DNA of 64,000 nucleotides from Bacteroidota bacterium (GCA_029555415.1 JAKPSI010000042.1:21174-85173); one strand, 5' to 3'. Positions 8,244-17,329 are shown, counted from the first letter of the stretch. Made by a program: numbers and translations. The notes: generated from the sequence alone by a model not told the origin.

Positions 8244-8855
8244 TTATTTTTTAGGGTCACTGAGTTTCAGAATGGTCAGTTCCTGTGTGACCCGGTCGTT
8301 AAAAGTTTTCAGCACCACATAATACCAGTTGTATTCCGGTATATCCACCGTGAACAGGTCGCCTTTTTTATGCTGTCTGACCGCGGCCTCGAATTCCGGC
8401 ATCAGGGTCTTTTCCCGGAACCAGCCATTATCACCGCTGGCATTAATGTCCATAGTGTGCCAGCGGGCCAAACTATAAAAAGGCTCGCCTTCTTTGTAGA
8501 ACAACCGGATAGTATTCCGCAGGCTGTCGATGGTGCTCATACTCAGCACACTGCCATCCAGATAAATATAGCTGACCCTGAATTCAGGATAGGAGGCACT
8601 GCTGATGATCTTGAAAACATCCGTTCCGATCCGGAATGTATAGCCGGTTTTTTTACTGAACAAGGGAAGGGTGATCGCGGAAGTATCCTTGTCGGATGAG
8701 ATCGTGAACAACTGCGGTTTCATCTCCGGATGTTTGTCGAAGATATTCTTATACTGTTCGGGACTCAGTACACCTGCCATCAATTGATCGGCGGATTGGC
8801 CATAGGCGCAAAAGAATAATGCGGGCAGCAAAAGGGAAAGCGTGATCCTTTTCAT
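8244..8855 (-). CDS. Parvulin-like peptidyl-prolyl isomerase domain protein, secreted
   Basis: 203 aa with a signal peptide (about 1-20, ends CAYGQ). Residues about 134-190 show the second half of a PpiC/parvulin domain: SGDNGWFREKTLMPEFEAAV matches the G-G-(D/E)-L-G-W-F...MxxxFExAV pattern, followed by KKGD and a strand pair ending VVLKTFNDR. The first half is divergent, with a possible RWHTMDI at the position of the usual A-x-HILV strand. It may be a periplasmic folding factor; activity is uncertain. It has no NC-linker typical of SurA. Confidence 0.6.
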   Translation of the reverse strand: MKRITLSLLLPALFFCAYGQSADQLMAGVLSPEQYKNIFDKHPEMKPQLFTISSDKDTSAITLPLFSKKTGYTFRIGTDVFKIISSASYPEFRVSYIYLDGSVLSMSTIDSLRNTIRLFYKEGEPFYSLARWHTMDINASGDNGWFREKTLMPEFEAAVRQHKKGDLFTVDIPEYNWYYVVLKTFNDRVTQELTILKLSDPKK

Positions 8856-8924
8856 TGAATTTCAAATTACCACGATCAATATAGTTTAATTTCTCTTTTC
8901 CGCAAGAATGTGTTCGTTACCGGA

Positions 8925-9656
8925 TCAGCCTTTGATCATGCTTGTCAGGAATTCCTGTATGGCCTTCGACCGGCCCAATGGTTCCAGCAGGAAGATGAAT
9001 GCATTGATGCCAAAAGACAGGTAAGTGGCCGGATGCCGGAGCTTACCGAATTTCCACGCAGTGACTAATAGCATGGTGATGATCAGCACGACGGTGATAT
9101 AAATGGGGATCATGATGTCAATGTCAGGCCAGTGTTTGCTGTTGATCCCGATATACACATTCTGGATGCCCCGTCCCAAAGCCGGCATCATGATGGTGAA
9201 GACGGTTGTGATCAGCCACCAGGAATGATCCTCCATCTTTTTCCGGTGCAGGATACTCTGGATCACTGCGAATGCGAATGCGGCCATCATCACGATCTCG
9301 ACAACTGCAACACCCATGAAGAACCAGGGTTGAAAAGGTCCGAATGCATCCGGCTTTTCCATGGCATGCTGCGCATTCACCAGGTCACGGTTCATCATGC
9401 TGAACGCGGTGAGGCATACACCACCGGCAAGGAACATTCCGATGATGCCATTGGTCCGGTGCCTTTCGATCTGGCCATGCGTTACAAAATAAGGTTGAAT
9501 GATAAGATAGATGTACCAGACCGTGCCGGTCCAGTAGTGGACGTGAACGGACCACGCATTTTGGGAGAAATCGCCCCAGTAGTCCTGCATGATGCCCAAT
9601 TGCATAAAGATCAGGGGAATGAACATCCACCTGTGAAGGTTTTTGTACTTGCTCAT
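8925..9656 (-). CDS. Uncharacterised polytopic membrane protein (paralogue of 4523-5227)
   Basis: 243 aa with about seven hydrophobic helices. It shares with the protein at 4523-5227 a histidine pair in the second helix (SVHVHYWTG), LIIQPYF and an ERHRTNGIIG motif. The helix histidines could bind haem or metal, but no function is known to me. The start at 9656 is an ATG with no overlapping neighbour. Confidence 0.55.
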   Translation of the reverse strand: MSKYKNLHRWMFIPLIFMQLGIMQDYWGDFSQNAWSVHVHYWTGTVWYIYLIIQPYFVTHGQIERHRTNGIIGMFLAGGVCLTAFSMMNRDLVNAQHAMEKPDAFGPFQPWFFMGVAVVEIVMMAAFAFAVIQSILHRKKMEDHSWWLITTVFTIMMPALGRGIQNVYIGINSKHWPDIDIMIPIYITVVLIITMLLVTAWKFGKLRHPATYLSFGINAFIFLLEPLGRSKAIQEFLTSMIKG

Positions 9657-9748
9657 AGAAAGGGTTAAGGTTGGTTAGGTTTATTTCTGTTCTGTTCCGA
9701 AGTTAACAAGCTTCGGAAAAAACAGAGAAGGGGTCAGTGATTACTTTT

Positions 9749-10279
9749 TCACAATTCAAGGAACATATCCAGATTTTCCCCGTTCCAGCTGAATTCTCCA
9801 AGGGTCCTGAAACCGTTCTTCAGATAAAACCGGACCGCCTGCTCATTTCCTTTTTGCACACCACCCCATAAAAAGATGCGTTTCTTGCCCGCTTTGATCT
9901 GTTCAGCAACAATGTAATTTAATAACATGTGCCCGGTGCCCTTGCCCTGCCAGGCATCAGCTACCGAAGGGGCGAACTGCAGATCGGTAGCTTGATCCGG
10001 GGTCAGTCCGTAAGAAAGTATTCGGGGCAGGTCGTGATCAAAATGACCTTTCCTGATCACCGCATAAGCGATGATCTTATTTGTGTGAATTTCCCTGACG
10101 ATGTATCCGGAATTCAGATCGGAAAGGTATAAAGCGGTGAGGGCGTCCAGTTCAAAAGCATGCGGACTGAATCGTTGCCTGGTTTCCGGACTTAATGAGA
10201 ACAAGTAATCCGATAATTCATTCAGCTCATCAGTATGAAGCCGTTTCACTGAGTATGTATCGTTGCCCGGAAGGATCAA
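9749..10279 (-). CDS. GNAT family N-acetyltransferase
   Basis: About 176 aa. The acetyl-CoA site is visible in VADAWQGKGTGHMLLNYI (Q/RxxGxG/A type: Q-GKGTG), followed by the VQKGNEQAVRFYLKNGF strand-helix typical of GNAT. The open frame reaches 10354, but its first 25 codons overlap the upstream peptidase gene. I place the start at a TTG (10279-10277) whose last two bases are shared with the peptidase TGA stop (TTGA overlap). That suggests coupled translation and puts the first beta-strand (YSVKRL) right after the start. A GTG a few codons later is the alternative. Substrate unknown. Confidence 0.75.
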   Translation of the reverse strand: MILPGNDTYSVKRLHTDELNELSDYLFSLSPETRQRFSPHAFELDALTALYLSDLNSGYIVREIHTNKIIAYAVIRKGHFDHDLPRILSYGLTPDQATDLQFAPSVADAWQGKGTGHMLLNYIVAEQIKAGKKRIFLWGGVQKGNEQAVRFYLKNGFRTLGEFSWNGENLDMFLEL

Positions 10280-11559
10280 GAGGCAAAAGGTTCCAGGATG
10301 TTTTTCGGTGGTACCGTGAACCATTTCGGTCCTGACTCGGTCATATGCACACAATCCTCGAATCGCACACCGAATTCACCCGGAATGGAGATCGTCGGTT
10401 CCACACTGAAACACATGCCGGGTTGTAAGATGAGTTTGTTGCCCTTTACCATATTGCCCCATTCATGTCCGTCCATGCCGATACCATGTCCTGTCCGGTG
10501 CGGTAAGCCCGGTGTTTTGTAGCCCGGCCCGAAACCCGCGTCCGTGATCACTTTGCGGGCGGCCGCATCCACATGCTCACAGGGATCGCCCAGCTTCGCA
10601 GCAGCGAATCCTGCCGCCTGTGCGTCACGCTCCAGGTTCCAGATCTGTTCTTGCCGCTTGGTGGGTTCCGCACCGAATACGATGGTGCGTGTGATATCCG
10701 ACTGATATCCACTGACCGAACATCCGCAATCCATCAGTACGATATCACCCTTCTGTAATTTTTGCGGTTGTTTTGAACCATGCGGGAAGGAGGATGAAGT
10801 GCCGAACAAACACAATCCACCACCGCCGGATCCGCCCAGGTCATCATGCGCGGTGGCAATGATGTTGGCAAGGTCGCCCTGCGACATGCCTGCTTGCAGT
10901 TTGGCCACACCCAGTTTGATCGCCGCGATGGTGATGTCACTCGCTTTCTGCATCAGCGCGATCTCCGCAGGTGATTTGATCATACGACACGGAATGGTAA
11001 CAGGATCGCCACTCACATATTCGAATTGAGGCGCTATTCTGCGGATGCCATCCATAATGAAGAAACGCAGGCGTTCTTCCAGACCGATCTTGCCACTGCT
11101 GATACCTGCATCTTTGAGCAGCATGACGATCCGCTCATAAGGACTTTCATCTTCCTGCCATACGTATACGTCTTTCCCAATGGTGATCTGCTCGCGTAAG
11201 CGGGCTTCTTCAAAAGCAGGACAAACATATTTCACATCACCTTCCGCGGTGATCACCGCCACCATGGTCCGCTCACTGGCCCACCAGCTGATGCCAGTGA
11301 AATAGAGCAGGGACGTACCACAGTCAAGTACCAGTGCTTTGATATTATTCTCCGCCATCAATTGCCTTGCTTTGGCGACGCGGGCCTCACGCTCTGTAAC
11401 GCTGATGGGAACCACATCTCCGGTCATGGAAGCCGGTTTACCGGAAGTATCCGCGGCTTTGTTTTTCGTATCGGAAGAACAGGCTTGTATGCCTCCGACC
11501 ACAGCTGTGGTAGCGGCCAGTGCGGAAAGGCTGATGAAATCTCTGCGTTTGATGGACAT
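10276..11559 (-). CDS. Xaa-Pro peptidase family protein (M24), lipoprotein with twin-arginine signal
   Basis: 427 aa. The N-terminus has a twin-arginine motif (KRRDFISL at 4-11) followed by a hydrophobic stretch and a lipobox-like IQAC at about 24-27, so it is probably a Tat-exported lipoprotein. An N-terminal creatinase-like domain is followed by the pita-bread M24 domain. Likely metal ligands are the Asp in VLMDCGC, the Asp in YQSDITRT, the His in HRTGHGIG, the Glu in SVEPT and the Glu in RFEDC. It hydrolyses Xaa-Pro bonds or related substrates. The stop overlaps the presumed TTG start of the acetyltransferase gene. Confidence 0.88.
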   Translation of the reverse strand: MSIKRRDFISLSALAATTAVVGGIQACSSDTKNKAADTSGKPASMTGDVVPISVTEREARVAKARQLMAENNIKALVLDCGTSLLYFTGISWWASERTMVAVITAEGDVKYVCPAFEEARLREQITIGKDVYVWQEDESPYERIVMLLKDAGISSGKIGLEERLRFFIMDGIRRIAPQFEYVSGDPVTIPCRMIKSPAEIALMQKASDITIAAIKLGVAKLQAGMSQGDLANIIATAHDDLGGSGGGGLCLFGTSSSFPHGSKQPQKLQKGDIVLMDCGCSVSGYQSDITRTIVFGAEPTKRQEQIWNLERDAQAAGFAAAKLGDPCEHVDAAARKVITDAGFGPGYKTPGLPHRTGHGIGMDGHEWGNMVKGNKLILQPGMCFSVEPTISIPGEFGVRFEDCVHMTESGPKWFTVPPKNILEPFAS

Positions 11560-11858
11560 ATGAATCGGTTGTGGATGAAAGGAGAACAGACCTGAAAATA
11601 GGCAATTTTAATGACTGGATTCCTCTCCTTGATTTTTCACGGAATTCCGGAGGTCCCTCAACCAGGGCAGTTTTTTTTAAAAAAAACGCATCGGGTTTGT
11701 TTAAGATTCCGGCTCCAAAAAGCGGGTTGTTGAATCATTCGTATGGCAGTACAGCGGATGTTTCAACAGGTATTTTTATTTGTCTGAATTTTTACAAAAA
11801 AAACTGAACAATAATCCAGTCATCAGGTTATTAAAGCCATTAACAAAAACCTTTACAT
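11560..11858. other. Divergent intergenic region with an 18-bp T8/A8 palindrome
   Basis: 299 bp between two divergent genes. The notable element is a perfect palindrome at 11670-11687, G-T8-A8-C, preceded by a short CCCT/AGGG inverted repeat (11655-11667). On either strand it could act as a hairpin with a U-tract or as a rigid/bent A-tract. I saw no clean TTTG/TAnnTTTG promoter pair. Confidence 0.5.
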
Positions 11859-12818
11859 ATGAAACGCAAAAACATCAACAACCTGTCCTTATTCCTGCTT
11901 TTTTTCGGGATCACAGCTTTTTTATTCAGCTGCAAAAAAGATAAAGATGCGACCTCCTCCAACACGATCACCGATGTAGTGGTGAATGGCGCCAATTTCA
12001 GTACGCTGGAATCAGCAGTAGTGAAAGCCAGTCTCCAGACTACTTTGAGCGGCGCGGGTCCTTTCACGGTTTTCGCGCCGGATGATGCGGCATTCACTGC
12101 TTCCGGCATTACCAGTTCTGTATTGAATTCACTCACGCCATCTCAGGTGCAGTCCATTTTATTGTATCACACACTTAATTCAAAGATCCTGGCGGCCAAT
12201 GTTCCTGCTGGTCCGAATGCCAAAGTGACGACAGCAAGCGGAGATTCTGTGTTCGTTACAAAGAACGCAAGTGGTGTTTTCATCAATGGTATCCAGGTGT
12301 CCACCGCGGATGTGAGTGCGGATAATGGTGTGATCCATGTGATCGGCAGGGTACTGAATCCACCTGTTGGAAATATCGTTGAGACCGCTGTTGCGAGCAA
12401 ATTGGATTCGCTGGTGAAGGCTGTTACACGTGCTACCACAGCCCCCGGCGGCGATCCTACGCTGGCCAGTACACTGAGCACCGCGACGCTGACCGTTTTC
12501 GCGCCAACCAATGCTGCATTCACACAATTACTCAGCGCATTATCACTCACGGATATCAATCAGATCCCTGTTGCCACATTAGTGGCTGTGCTGAAATACC
12601 ATGTGGTGAGTGGACGGGCATTTTCTTCCGATCTGGCGAACGGTGCACTGCCGATGATCGCGGGTGGTAACAGTACGATCAATCTGACGAATGGCACTGG
12701 CGGCGGGCCGACCATCCTTGGGAACGGCAACGGCGGTGTGAAATCCAATATCACCGGTACGAATATCGTGTGCAGGAATGGTGTGGTTCACCTGATCGAC
12801 CGGGTCATCCTGCCCTGA
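11859..12818 (+). CDS. Lipoprotein with two fasciclin (FAS1) domains
   Basis: 319 aa. A lipobox (LFSC, about 22-25) followed by a Lys/Asp-rich linker marks a surface lipoprotein. Two FAS1 repeats follow, about 40-170 and 175-319. Each has the FTVFAPxDxAF (first) or LTVFAPTNAAF (second) box and a C-terminal NGVIHVIGRVL / NGVVHLIDRVI box. FAS1 domains mediate adhesion to matrix or other cells. The gene is monocistronic, ending in a hairpin at 12848-12874. GC-rich, Thr/Ala/Val-biased codons reflect its composition. Confidence 0.92.
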   Translation: MKRKNINNLSLFLLFFGITAFLFSCKKDKDATSSNTITDVVVNGANFSTLESAVVKASLQTTLSGAGPFTVFAPDDAAFTASGITSSVLNSLTPSQVQSILLYHTLNSKILAANVPAGPNAKVTTASGDSVFVTKNASGVFINGIQVSTADVSADNGVIHVIGRVLNPPVGNIVETAVASKLDSLVKAVTRATTAPGGDPTLASTLSTATLTVFAPTNAAFTQLLSALSLTDINQIPVATLVAVLKYHVVSGRAFSSDLANGALPMIAGGNSTINLTNGTGGGPTILGNGNGGVKSNITGTNIVCRNGVVHLIDRVILP

Positions 12819-12847
12819 TCTTTGCGTTTGTTCAGTTGAATAGATGG

Positions 12848-12874
12848 TCAGTCCTGCTGTTATGGCAGGACTGA
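12848..12874 (+). terminator. Hairpin after the fasciclin gene
   Basis: A perfect 10-bp stem (12848-12857 with 12865-12874) with a 7-nt loop, followed on the plus strand by a mixed TCTCTTTCCT run. It lies between convergent genes; without a pure U-tract it is a weaker terminator call. Confidence 0.5.
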
Positions 12875-12934
12875 TCTCTTTCCTGATCCTTTTCACAGAA
12901 TATTGTTCTGCTGACATTAAGCGGAGGTGATCGG

Positions 12935-13618
12935 TCAGTTGAATTGCAGCATCTGCTCAAAAAAGGCCCCGATCTTTTTTTCAGTGTCCACGAAATGGAG
13001 TTCGAGCATCCAGTGCCGTTCCCTGCCATGTTTATCCCTCAGGAAAATATCGGCAGAGTTGTCAGGATGCACATCCAGGCAAAGGTCATTCGGGTCATCC
13101 GGCTGTTCGTGCGGATAAGGACCAACGATGTGTCCGGCAATGGCATTACCGAATGTATATCCGTAACTTTTCGTGAGTTGGTCAACGTAGTTGAAGAACT
13201 GAGCACCGGTCAGCGTCGGTTGTTTGAAATACCAGTCGTTGGCGATATGCCAGGCTTCTTCCACATCTTTTTTGATCCTGAGTTTGGCAGGATCATTCCC
13301 CAGCACATAGGTGCGTCCCAGATCGGCTTCCCATCCTTCAAAGACGGGATGCATGTCAAAGAAAAGGATATCGTTTTCCTGAATAACAAGGTCCGGCGGA
13401 TCTGCGATGAAAGGTTGTAGCGTGTTGATGCCCGTGCGGACGATCTTTTTATGCCAGTGTTCCGTGATCCCCAGTTCTTCCTGCGCGATCCGGACCATCT
13501 CATTACAAAGTTCCTGTTCTGTTTTACCGGGTACGATGAGACCTTTGTCCTCAACGATCCGGAACCATTCTTTCGCCTTTTGTTCAGCCTGCTCCAGCTT
13601 TCGTTTCGCTACATTCAT
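12935..13618 (-). CDS. M24 family metallopeptidase (single-domain)
   Basis: 227 aa comprising only the pita-bread catalytic domain, with no creatinase-like N-domain. Probable metal ligands: Asp in FFDMHPVFEGW, Asp in EADLGRT, His in AGHIVG, and Glu in MLELHFVD. This order resembles methionine aminopeptidase/Xaa-Pro dipeptidase relatives in Bacteroidota. A second M24 enzyme lies 1.4 kb away (10276-11559) but is only distantly similar. Cytosolic, as there is no signal peptide. Substrate unknown. Confidence 0.82.
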   Translation of the reverse strand: MNVAKRKLEQAEQKAKEWFRIVEDKGLIVPGKTEQELCNEMVRIAQEELGITEHWHKKIVRTGINTLQPFIADPPDLVIQENDILFFDMHPVFEGWEADLGRTYVLGNDPAKLRIKKDVEEAWHIANDWYFKQPTLTGAQFFNYVDQLTKSYGYTFGNAIAGHIVGPYPHEQPDDPNDLCLDVHPDNSADIFLRDKHGRERHWMLELHFVDTEKKIGAFFEQMLQFN

Positions 13619-13726
13619 GGCATAAAGTTTAAGTCATTAAAATTAGTCCATGGACTGCAAGGGTCTTTGTTTGCAGTGTTGAATAGGATGAACGGGTCAT
13701 TAGCCTGACCGTTCAGGGTATTGTAT

Positions 13727-14128
13727 TCAGCGAACGGGGATCTTTTTCTGAATTTGCCAGTAATGTCCGAACGGATCACGAATGGTCCCCTGACGGTATC
13801 CGTAATCATAGTCTTTCGCCGGATCTATTTCAACTGCACCGGAAAGGATCGCCTGCTGCATCACCACATCCACATCCGGTACGAATAAGCCGATGCAACA
13901 GGTGCAGCCATTGTGTTGAGCAGGATCGAAAAAACGTTTTGAGGTGATCTCATGTACATGGAAAATGGCACCGTCAATGGAGAATTCGGCCACATGGATG
14001 CTGCCATCCTCATTTTTGAAACAAAGTTTCTCTTCTGCATGAAAAGCGCTGATGTAAAAACTCAGATCGGTGACCCCGTTGCGGATGTATAGCTCCGGAG
14101 CAAAGCTGGTGGATGGAGAGGTTGACAT
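13727..14128 (-). CDS. VOC family protein (glyoxalase/bleomycin resistance fold, PhnB-like)
   Basis: 133 aa, one vicinal-oxygen-chelate module pair. The pattern P-ELYIRNGVTDLSFY at the start and the C-terminal YGYRQGTIRDPFGHYWQIQ segment are typical of the PhnB/3-demethylubiquinone-like branch, where DPFGHxW is strongly conserved. Possible metal or substrate residues include H56/H58 and the final Glu/Gln. Function unknown. An upstream 12-bp palindrome at 13645-13656 was seen but not interpreted. Confidence 0.82.
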   Translation of the reverse strand: MSTSPSTSFAPELYIRNGVTDLSFYISAFHAEEKLCFKNEDGSIHVAEFSIDGAIFHVHEITSKRFFDPAQHNGCTCCIGLFVPDVDVVMQQAILSGAVEIDPAKDYDYGYRQGTIRDPFGHYWQIQKKIPVR

Positions 14129-14166
14129 CAGTTTTAATTTATGTTAGTAGTTGTTTCAAATTACAC

Positions 14167-15036
14167 TTATTCCTTTTTGAACCGCATCCGGATATCTGAG
14201 ATCCATGTCTCCACATTACTGCTGTACGAGTTCGACTGAAAGATGATCACATAATGCATGTCCATCCTCCATGGAATGAAACTGTCCGTCCGGTAAACAA
14301 TGACACCGTTTTCAGAGCCTGAACAATACTTCGGGCCAAATTGGGTGTACCGGTTCGCGGGATCACGGTAAAAGGAAGGGCCTGTGACTTCTACACAAAT
14401 GCTGTCCTTACTTACGGACTGCGTGGTATAGGACCGGTCAGCATACCGGGGTTGCAGGGCACTGACCGCTTCTTTTGCCTGCATCCATTTTGCATTGACC
14501 GCCAGATGTGACTTGTAATTCGTACGCAGGAATGAATGGAAGAGCCCCGTAAAATAATCATTGCTGAAATAGGTCTTTACACCTTCGACCAGCCCGATGG
14601 CCATACTGGTGTTCGATTTCACGATACTGTCTGCATTCAGGACTGTAACAGAATCATGCACCGGGTCGAATGTGATCATTATTTCCTTATTGAGAAAAAC
14701 ACCATGCGTGGCATCCAGGTTTTCGTATGCCATTTGCTTGTTGGGGTCCCGTTTTTTCATTTTGGGATCATAGTAAAGATCCATGTACTGTCGGCCATCG
14801 ACCTGCGAGATCATCCGGTAAGCATAACTGATCATAGTGAGCCTGAAGTTCATGAGGCCATTTGTGCTTGTATCGGAAAGTGTTAGCCGGTATACCGTCG
14901 TGTCATGGATGGTGGTGACTGAATTGCTGTAATTCTGACGGGTTTCACCGGTCTGTTGTATCGTATAATGAGTGGATTGCCCGCTTGTACGTGAACAAAA
15001 TAATAAGGAAAGAAAAAATACCGGAATATACTTCAT
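14167..15036 (-). CDS. Secreted hypothetical protein, 289 aa
   Basis: Not recognised. I start at the ATG at 15036 instead of the longer frame (15063) because this puts a good signal peptide first (MKYIPVFFLSLLFCS, cleavage near TSGQ) and keeps the gene from overlapping the NTF2-like gene upstream. The mature protein is beta-rich, with an N-terminal TTIHDTTVYRLTL-like strand pair. It lies 19 bp downstream of the NTF2-like gene, so cotranscription is likely. Confidence 0.6.
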   Translation of the reverse strand: MKYIPVFFLSLLFCSRTSGQSTHYTIQQTGETRQNYSNSVTTIHDTTVYRLTLSDTSTNGLMNFRLTMISYAYRMISQVDGRQYMDLYYDPKMKKRDPNKQMAYENLDATHGVFLNKEIMITFDPVHDSVTVLNADSIVKSNTSMAIGLVEGVKTYFSNDYFTGLFHSFLRTNYKSHLAVNAKWMQAKEAVSALQPRYADRSYTTQSVSKDSICVEVTGPSFYRDPANRYTQFGPKYCSGSENGVIVYRTDSFIPWRMDMHYVIIFQSNSYSSNVETWISDIRMRFKKE

Positions 15037-15055
15037 GTAGGTTGAGGTTATGGAT

Positions 15056-15457
15056 TCACACATCGTCTTCCCACAGCACCGAACTGATCTTCCAGCCGGC
15101 TGCGGTTCGGATCAGCTGAAAAAGTTTGGTCCCTTCCGCTGTAAAATACGCACCGTTAAGATAACCGCTTTTCCGGTAACGGGTATACCGCTGGGCCAGA
15201 TTTCCGGTGATGAAGGTTTCTTCGCTGGTTTCCTGCTCTTCAAATCCGGTCAGCGTTCCGTCCGTCAGGATGATCCTGCGGGGAGCGATGAAATCATCCA
15301 GCCCATAAACATTTTCATCAGTTCCTGATTTTTTTATGATCATCGTTCGCGGGATGCAGATACGGTACAGCATGTCCCAATCCTGCGCAGAACTGACTTT
15401 ATTATTGAACACTGAAAAGAAATGGGTGATGACCTGATCGATCTCCTTTTTATCCAT
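15056..15457 (-). CDS. NTF2-like/SnoaL-type protein
   Basis: 133 aa with the layout of nuclear-transport-factor-2-like proteins: an N-terminal helix (DQVITHFFSVFNN), a helix-turn with DMLYRICIPR, then a curved sheet ending in TEGTKLFQLIRTAAGWKISSVLWED. That final strand pattern (G-K-F-x-L-x-R-x-x-x-G-W-K-I-x-x-h-x-W) is very typical of DUF4440/SnoaL-like families. These domains can be enzymes or binding proteins; no catalytic residues can be assigned. Cytosolic. Confidence 0.72.
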   Translation of the reverse strand: MDKKEIDQVITHFFSVFNNKVSSAQDWDMLYRICIPRTMIIKKSGTDENVYGLDDFIAPRRIILTDGTLTGFEEQETSEETFITGNLAQRYTRYRKSGYLNGAYFTAEGTKLFQLIRTAAGWKISSVLWEDDV

Positions 15458-15486
15458 CTGATTACCTGTTAGCGATGGTACTTTGA

Positions 15487-16143
15487 TTATTTGACACCGA
15501 AGAAAATGAGCCCGTTGAAGTAGTATATCAGCGAACCATTTTCATCTTTATAGTAGGCTTCCGGGTACGATGCATTCCCGGGTGTTAGATGCCAGGCCTT
15601 GGTCAGGTGTTCGGTCGTGTCGTTGCCGCCGGCCGTCAGATTGTAATATCCGAATTCTGCTTTGACGCAGCTGTCGTTGAACATATAATTGTCTCCATGT
15701 TTCCGGATCTCCTGCAAAAAGAGACCACGCAGCTGCGGAAGTGTCAAATGGGTTTGGGTATCCGGGTTCGTTCCGCTGGTCCTGCTGCCTGCTACATAAT
15801 GCAGCTGATCATCAAAGAAGATATAATTGATCTGCCTGTTGAAGATGTGCAATCCGTTCGTATACTGATCCACTTTGATCAGTTTCTGGTCATAAGCCGT
15901 AAAAGGAGGGAAGAGGGTCTGGAAGGTATCGTGAACATATTGATAGAAACGGTAGTCGCGGTGATCGATATTATTAGAGTTGAAGAGCGTATTGACGGTA
16001 TTCAGGTCCGCGGCGGACAAAGCATGTGCATCTGCCGGAATATAGATCCGGTCGATACAGCCGGGATCTGCCGGTAAGCTGTCGGACGACTTCTTACAGG
16101 CGGCGATCAGTAAAAGCGAAGCGAAAAGGAGATAATACTTCAT
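15487..16143 (-). CDS. Hypothetical lipoprotein, 218 aa
   Basis: Not recognised. The ATG at 16143 is preferred to the upstream start at 16191 because it begins directly with a lipoprotein signal (MKYYLLFASLLLIAAC, Cys at about 16), followed by a KKSSDS tether. The mature part has no known motif. It sits 29 bp upstream of the NTF2-like gene on the same strand. Confidence 0.6.
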   Translation of the reverse strand: MKYYLLFASLLLIAACKKSSDSLPADPGCIDRIYIPADAHALSAADLNTVNTLFNSNNIDHRDYRFYQYVHDTFQTLFPPFTAYDQKLIKVDQYTNGLHIFNRQINYIFFDDQLHYVAGSRTSGTNPDTQTHLTLPQLRGLFLQEIRKHGDNYMFNDSCVKAEFGYYNLTAGGNDTTEHLTKAWHLTPGNASYPEAYYKDENGSLIYYFNGLIFFGVK

Positions 16144-16226
16144 GTCCGGAAAGTATAATGATGCAAAGGTAGACATTATTACGCGGGACAACGCTGCATT
16201 CCCTGTTGTGACTGCCTTTCAGGGAA

Positions 16227-16658
16227 TTAAGGAGATGCAGTATCCGGTTTTTGAACAGGGAGGCCGCTTTCATCAGGCGGGATGATGTTTGACCGGATCG
16301 GCAACAACAGACCTGTGATCAATGCAGTAGCTGAATACGCCCAATTCACATCATCCATAAGCGTACCGCCTGTCAGTTTTGTGGTCGTCAGGATACCGGC
16401 CACGGTAACAGAGATCAGAATGAACTTTGCATTTTTGCCGCTGATCATGAAATACTCGAGCAAAAGAAAACAAATGAAATAAGCCACGAATGCGGGCAAT
16501 GAAAGATAAAAGCTGATCAGAAGGGTGATGGGATAATATTCTAGCAATGTAGCCATCTGGTGCGGATTGCTGCCGAACAACGAGGTCAGCCCCTGTGAAA
16601 TGAACGGCGCGATGACCAGTGTCAGCAACCAGTGCAGGAAAGGGAAAGCTTTGTTCAT
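16227..16658 (-). CDS. Small membrane protein, 143 aa
   Basis: Four hydrophobic segments (about 10-25, 43-68, 73-92, 105-120) with short loops and a Pro/Asp-rich C-terminal tail in the cytosol or periplasm. No family recognised. It starts at an ATG with an AT-rich upstream region and is followed 83 bp later by a lipoprotein gene. Confidence 0.55.
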   Translation of the reverse strand: MNKAFPFLHWLLTLVIAPFISQGLTSLFGSNPHQMATLLEYYPITLLISFYLSLPAFVAYFICFLLLEYFMISGKNAKFILISVTVAGILTTTKLTGGTLMDDVNWAYSATALITGLLLPIRSNIIPPDESGLPVQKPDTASP

Positions 16659-16809
16659 CGTTTCAAAGGTAATTATTAAAAAAAGTTCCGAAACAGTGTT
16701 ACAACATCATTCCCTGCGGTTACTATTATTTGTTAACGGTGAAGGCTCTGATGTCCTATGTACAGATCAGCGGTTTACACTAAAAAATAAAACTTAATAT
16801 TTAAAGAAG

Positions 16810-17262
16810 ATGAAAAAATTGATCGCCGTATCCTTTCTGATCACAACAATCGTATCCTGTTCTAAAACTGTTGATGCTCCCGTAGCCGCCGCCGGCAAAA
16901 CCATTGTAACTCCCGTTGAAGCTGGTAAAGCTGCCCCCGGAGGTACCTGCAGCAACATCGTGAACTTCGACCTTAAACAAGGCAAACGTGAAGCGATCCC
17001 GACCATCTGGAGTATCATCATGGATTATTCCATCAAACCCTGCGACAGCAACGCGCCTGCAGGTGTACGTATCGATGTGTATGACCGTGCATCCGGTGCA
17101 AGTGTTTTTTCCGCATCCGGACTTCCCTTTGCCGGAAAACAAACATTCCTGGGTGTAGCATTTGGGATATATGACGCGAAACTCACTGTTTACAATACAC
17201 AGACCAATGCCGTGATCGAAACCCGCGTGGTATCGATCAAAGTGGCCTGGCCTGGTGTGTAA
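16810..17262 (+). CDS. Hypothetical lipoprotein, 150 aa
   Basis: A lipobox (IVSC, Cys about 17) is followed by a SKTVDAP tether and a low-complexity Ala/Gly/Lys stretch. The rest is beta-rich with a C-terminal IETRVVSIKVAW strand, compatible with a small Ig-like or carbohydrate-binding fold. Not recognised. Monocistronic, closed by the strong hairpin at 17281-17313. Confidence 0.6.
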   Translation: MKKLIAVSFLITTIVSCSKTVDAPVAAAGKTIVTPVEAGKAAPGGTCSNIVNFDLKQGKREAIPTIWSIIMDYSIKPCDSNAPAGVRIDVYDRASGASVFSASGLPFAGKQTFLGVAFGIYDAKLTVYNTQTNAVIETRVVSIKVAWPGV

Positions 17263-17280
17263 CCACGCCCTTCCATAAAA

Positions 17281-17313
17281 AAAAGGCATCTTTTCCATGA
17301 AGGGATGCCTTTT
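17281..17313. terminator. Bidirectional intrinsic terminator
   Basis: A 10-bp perfect stem (17281-17290 with 17304-17313), with a T-run following and an A-run preceding it. It separates the plus-strand lipoprotein gene from the minus-strand DUF2809 gene. Confidence 0.85.
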
Positions 17314-17329
17314 TTATAATGAGTAGCGA

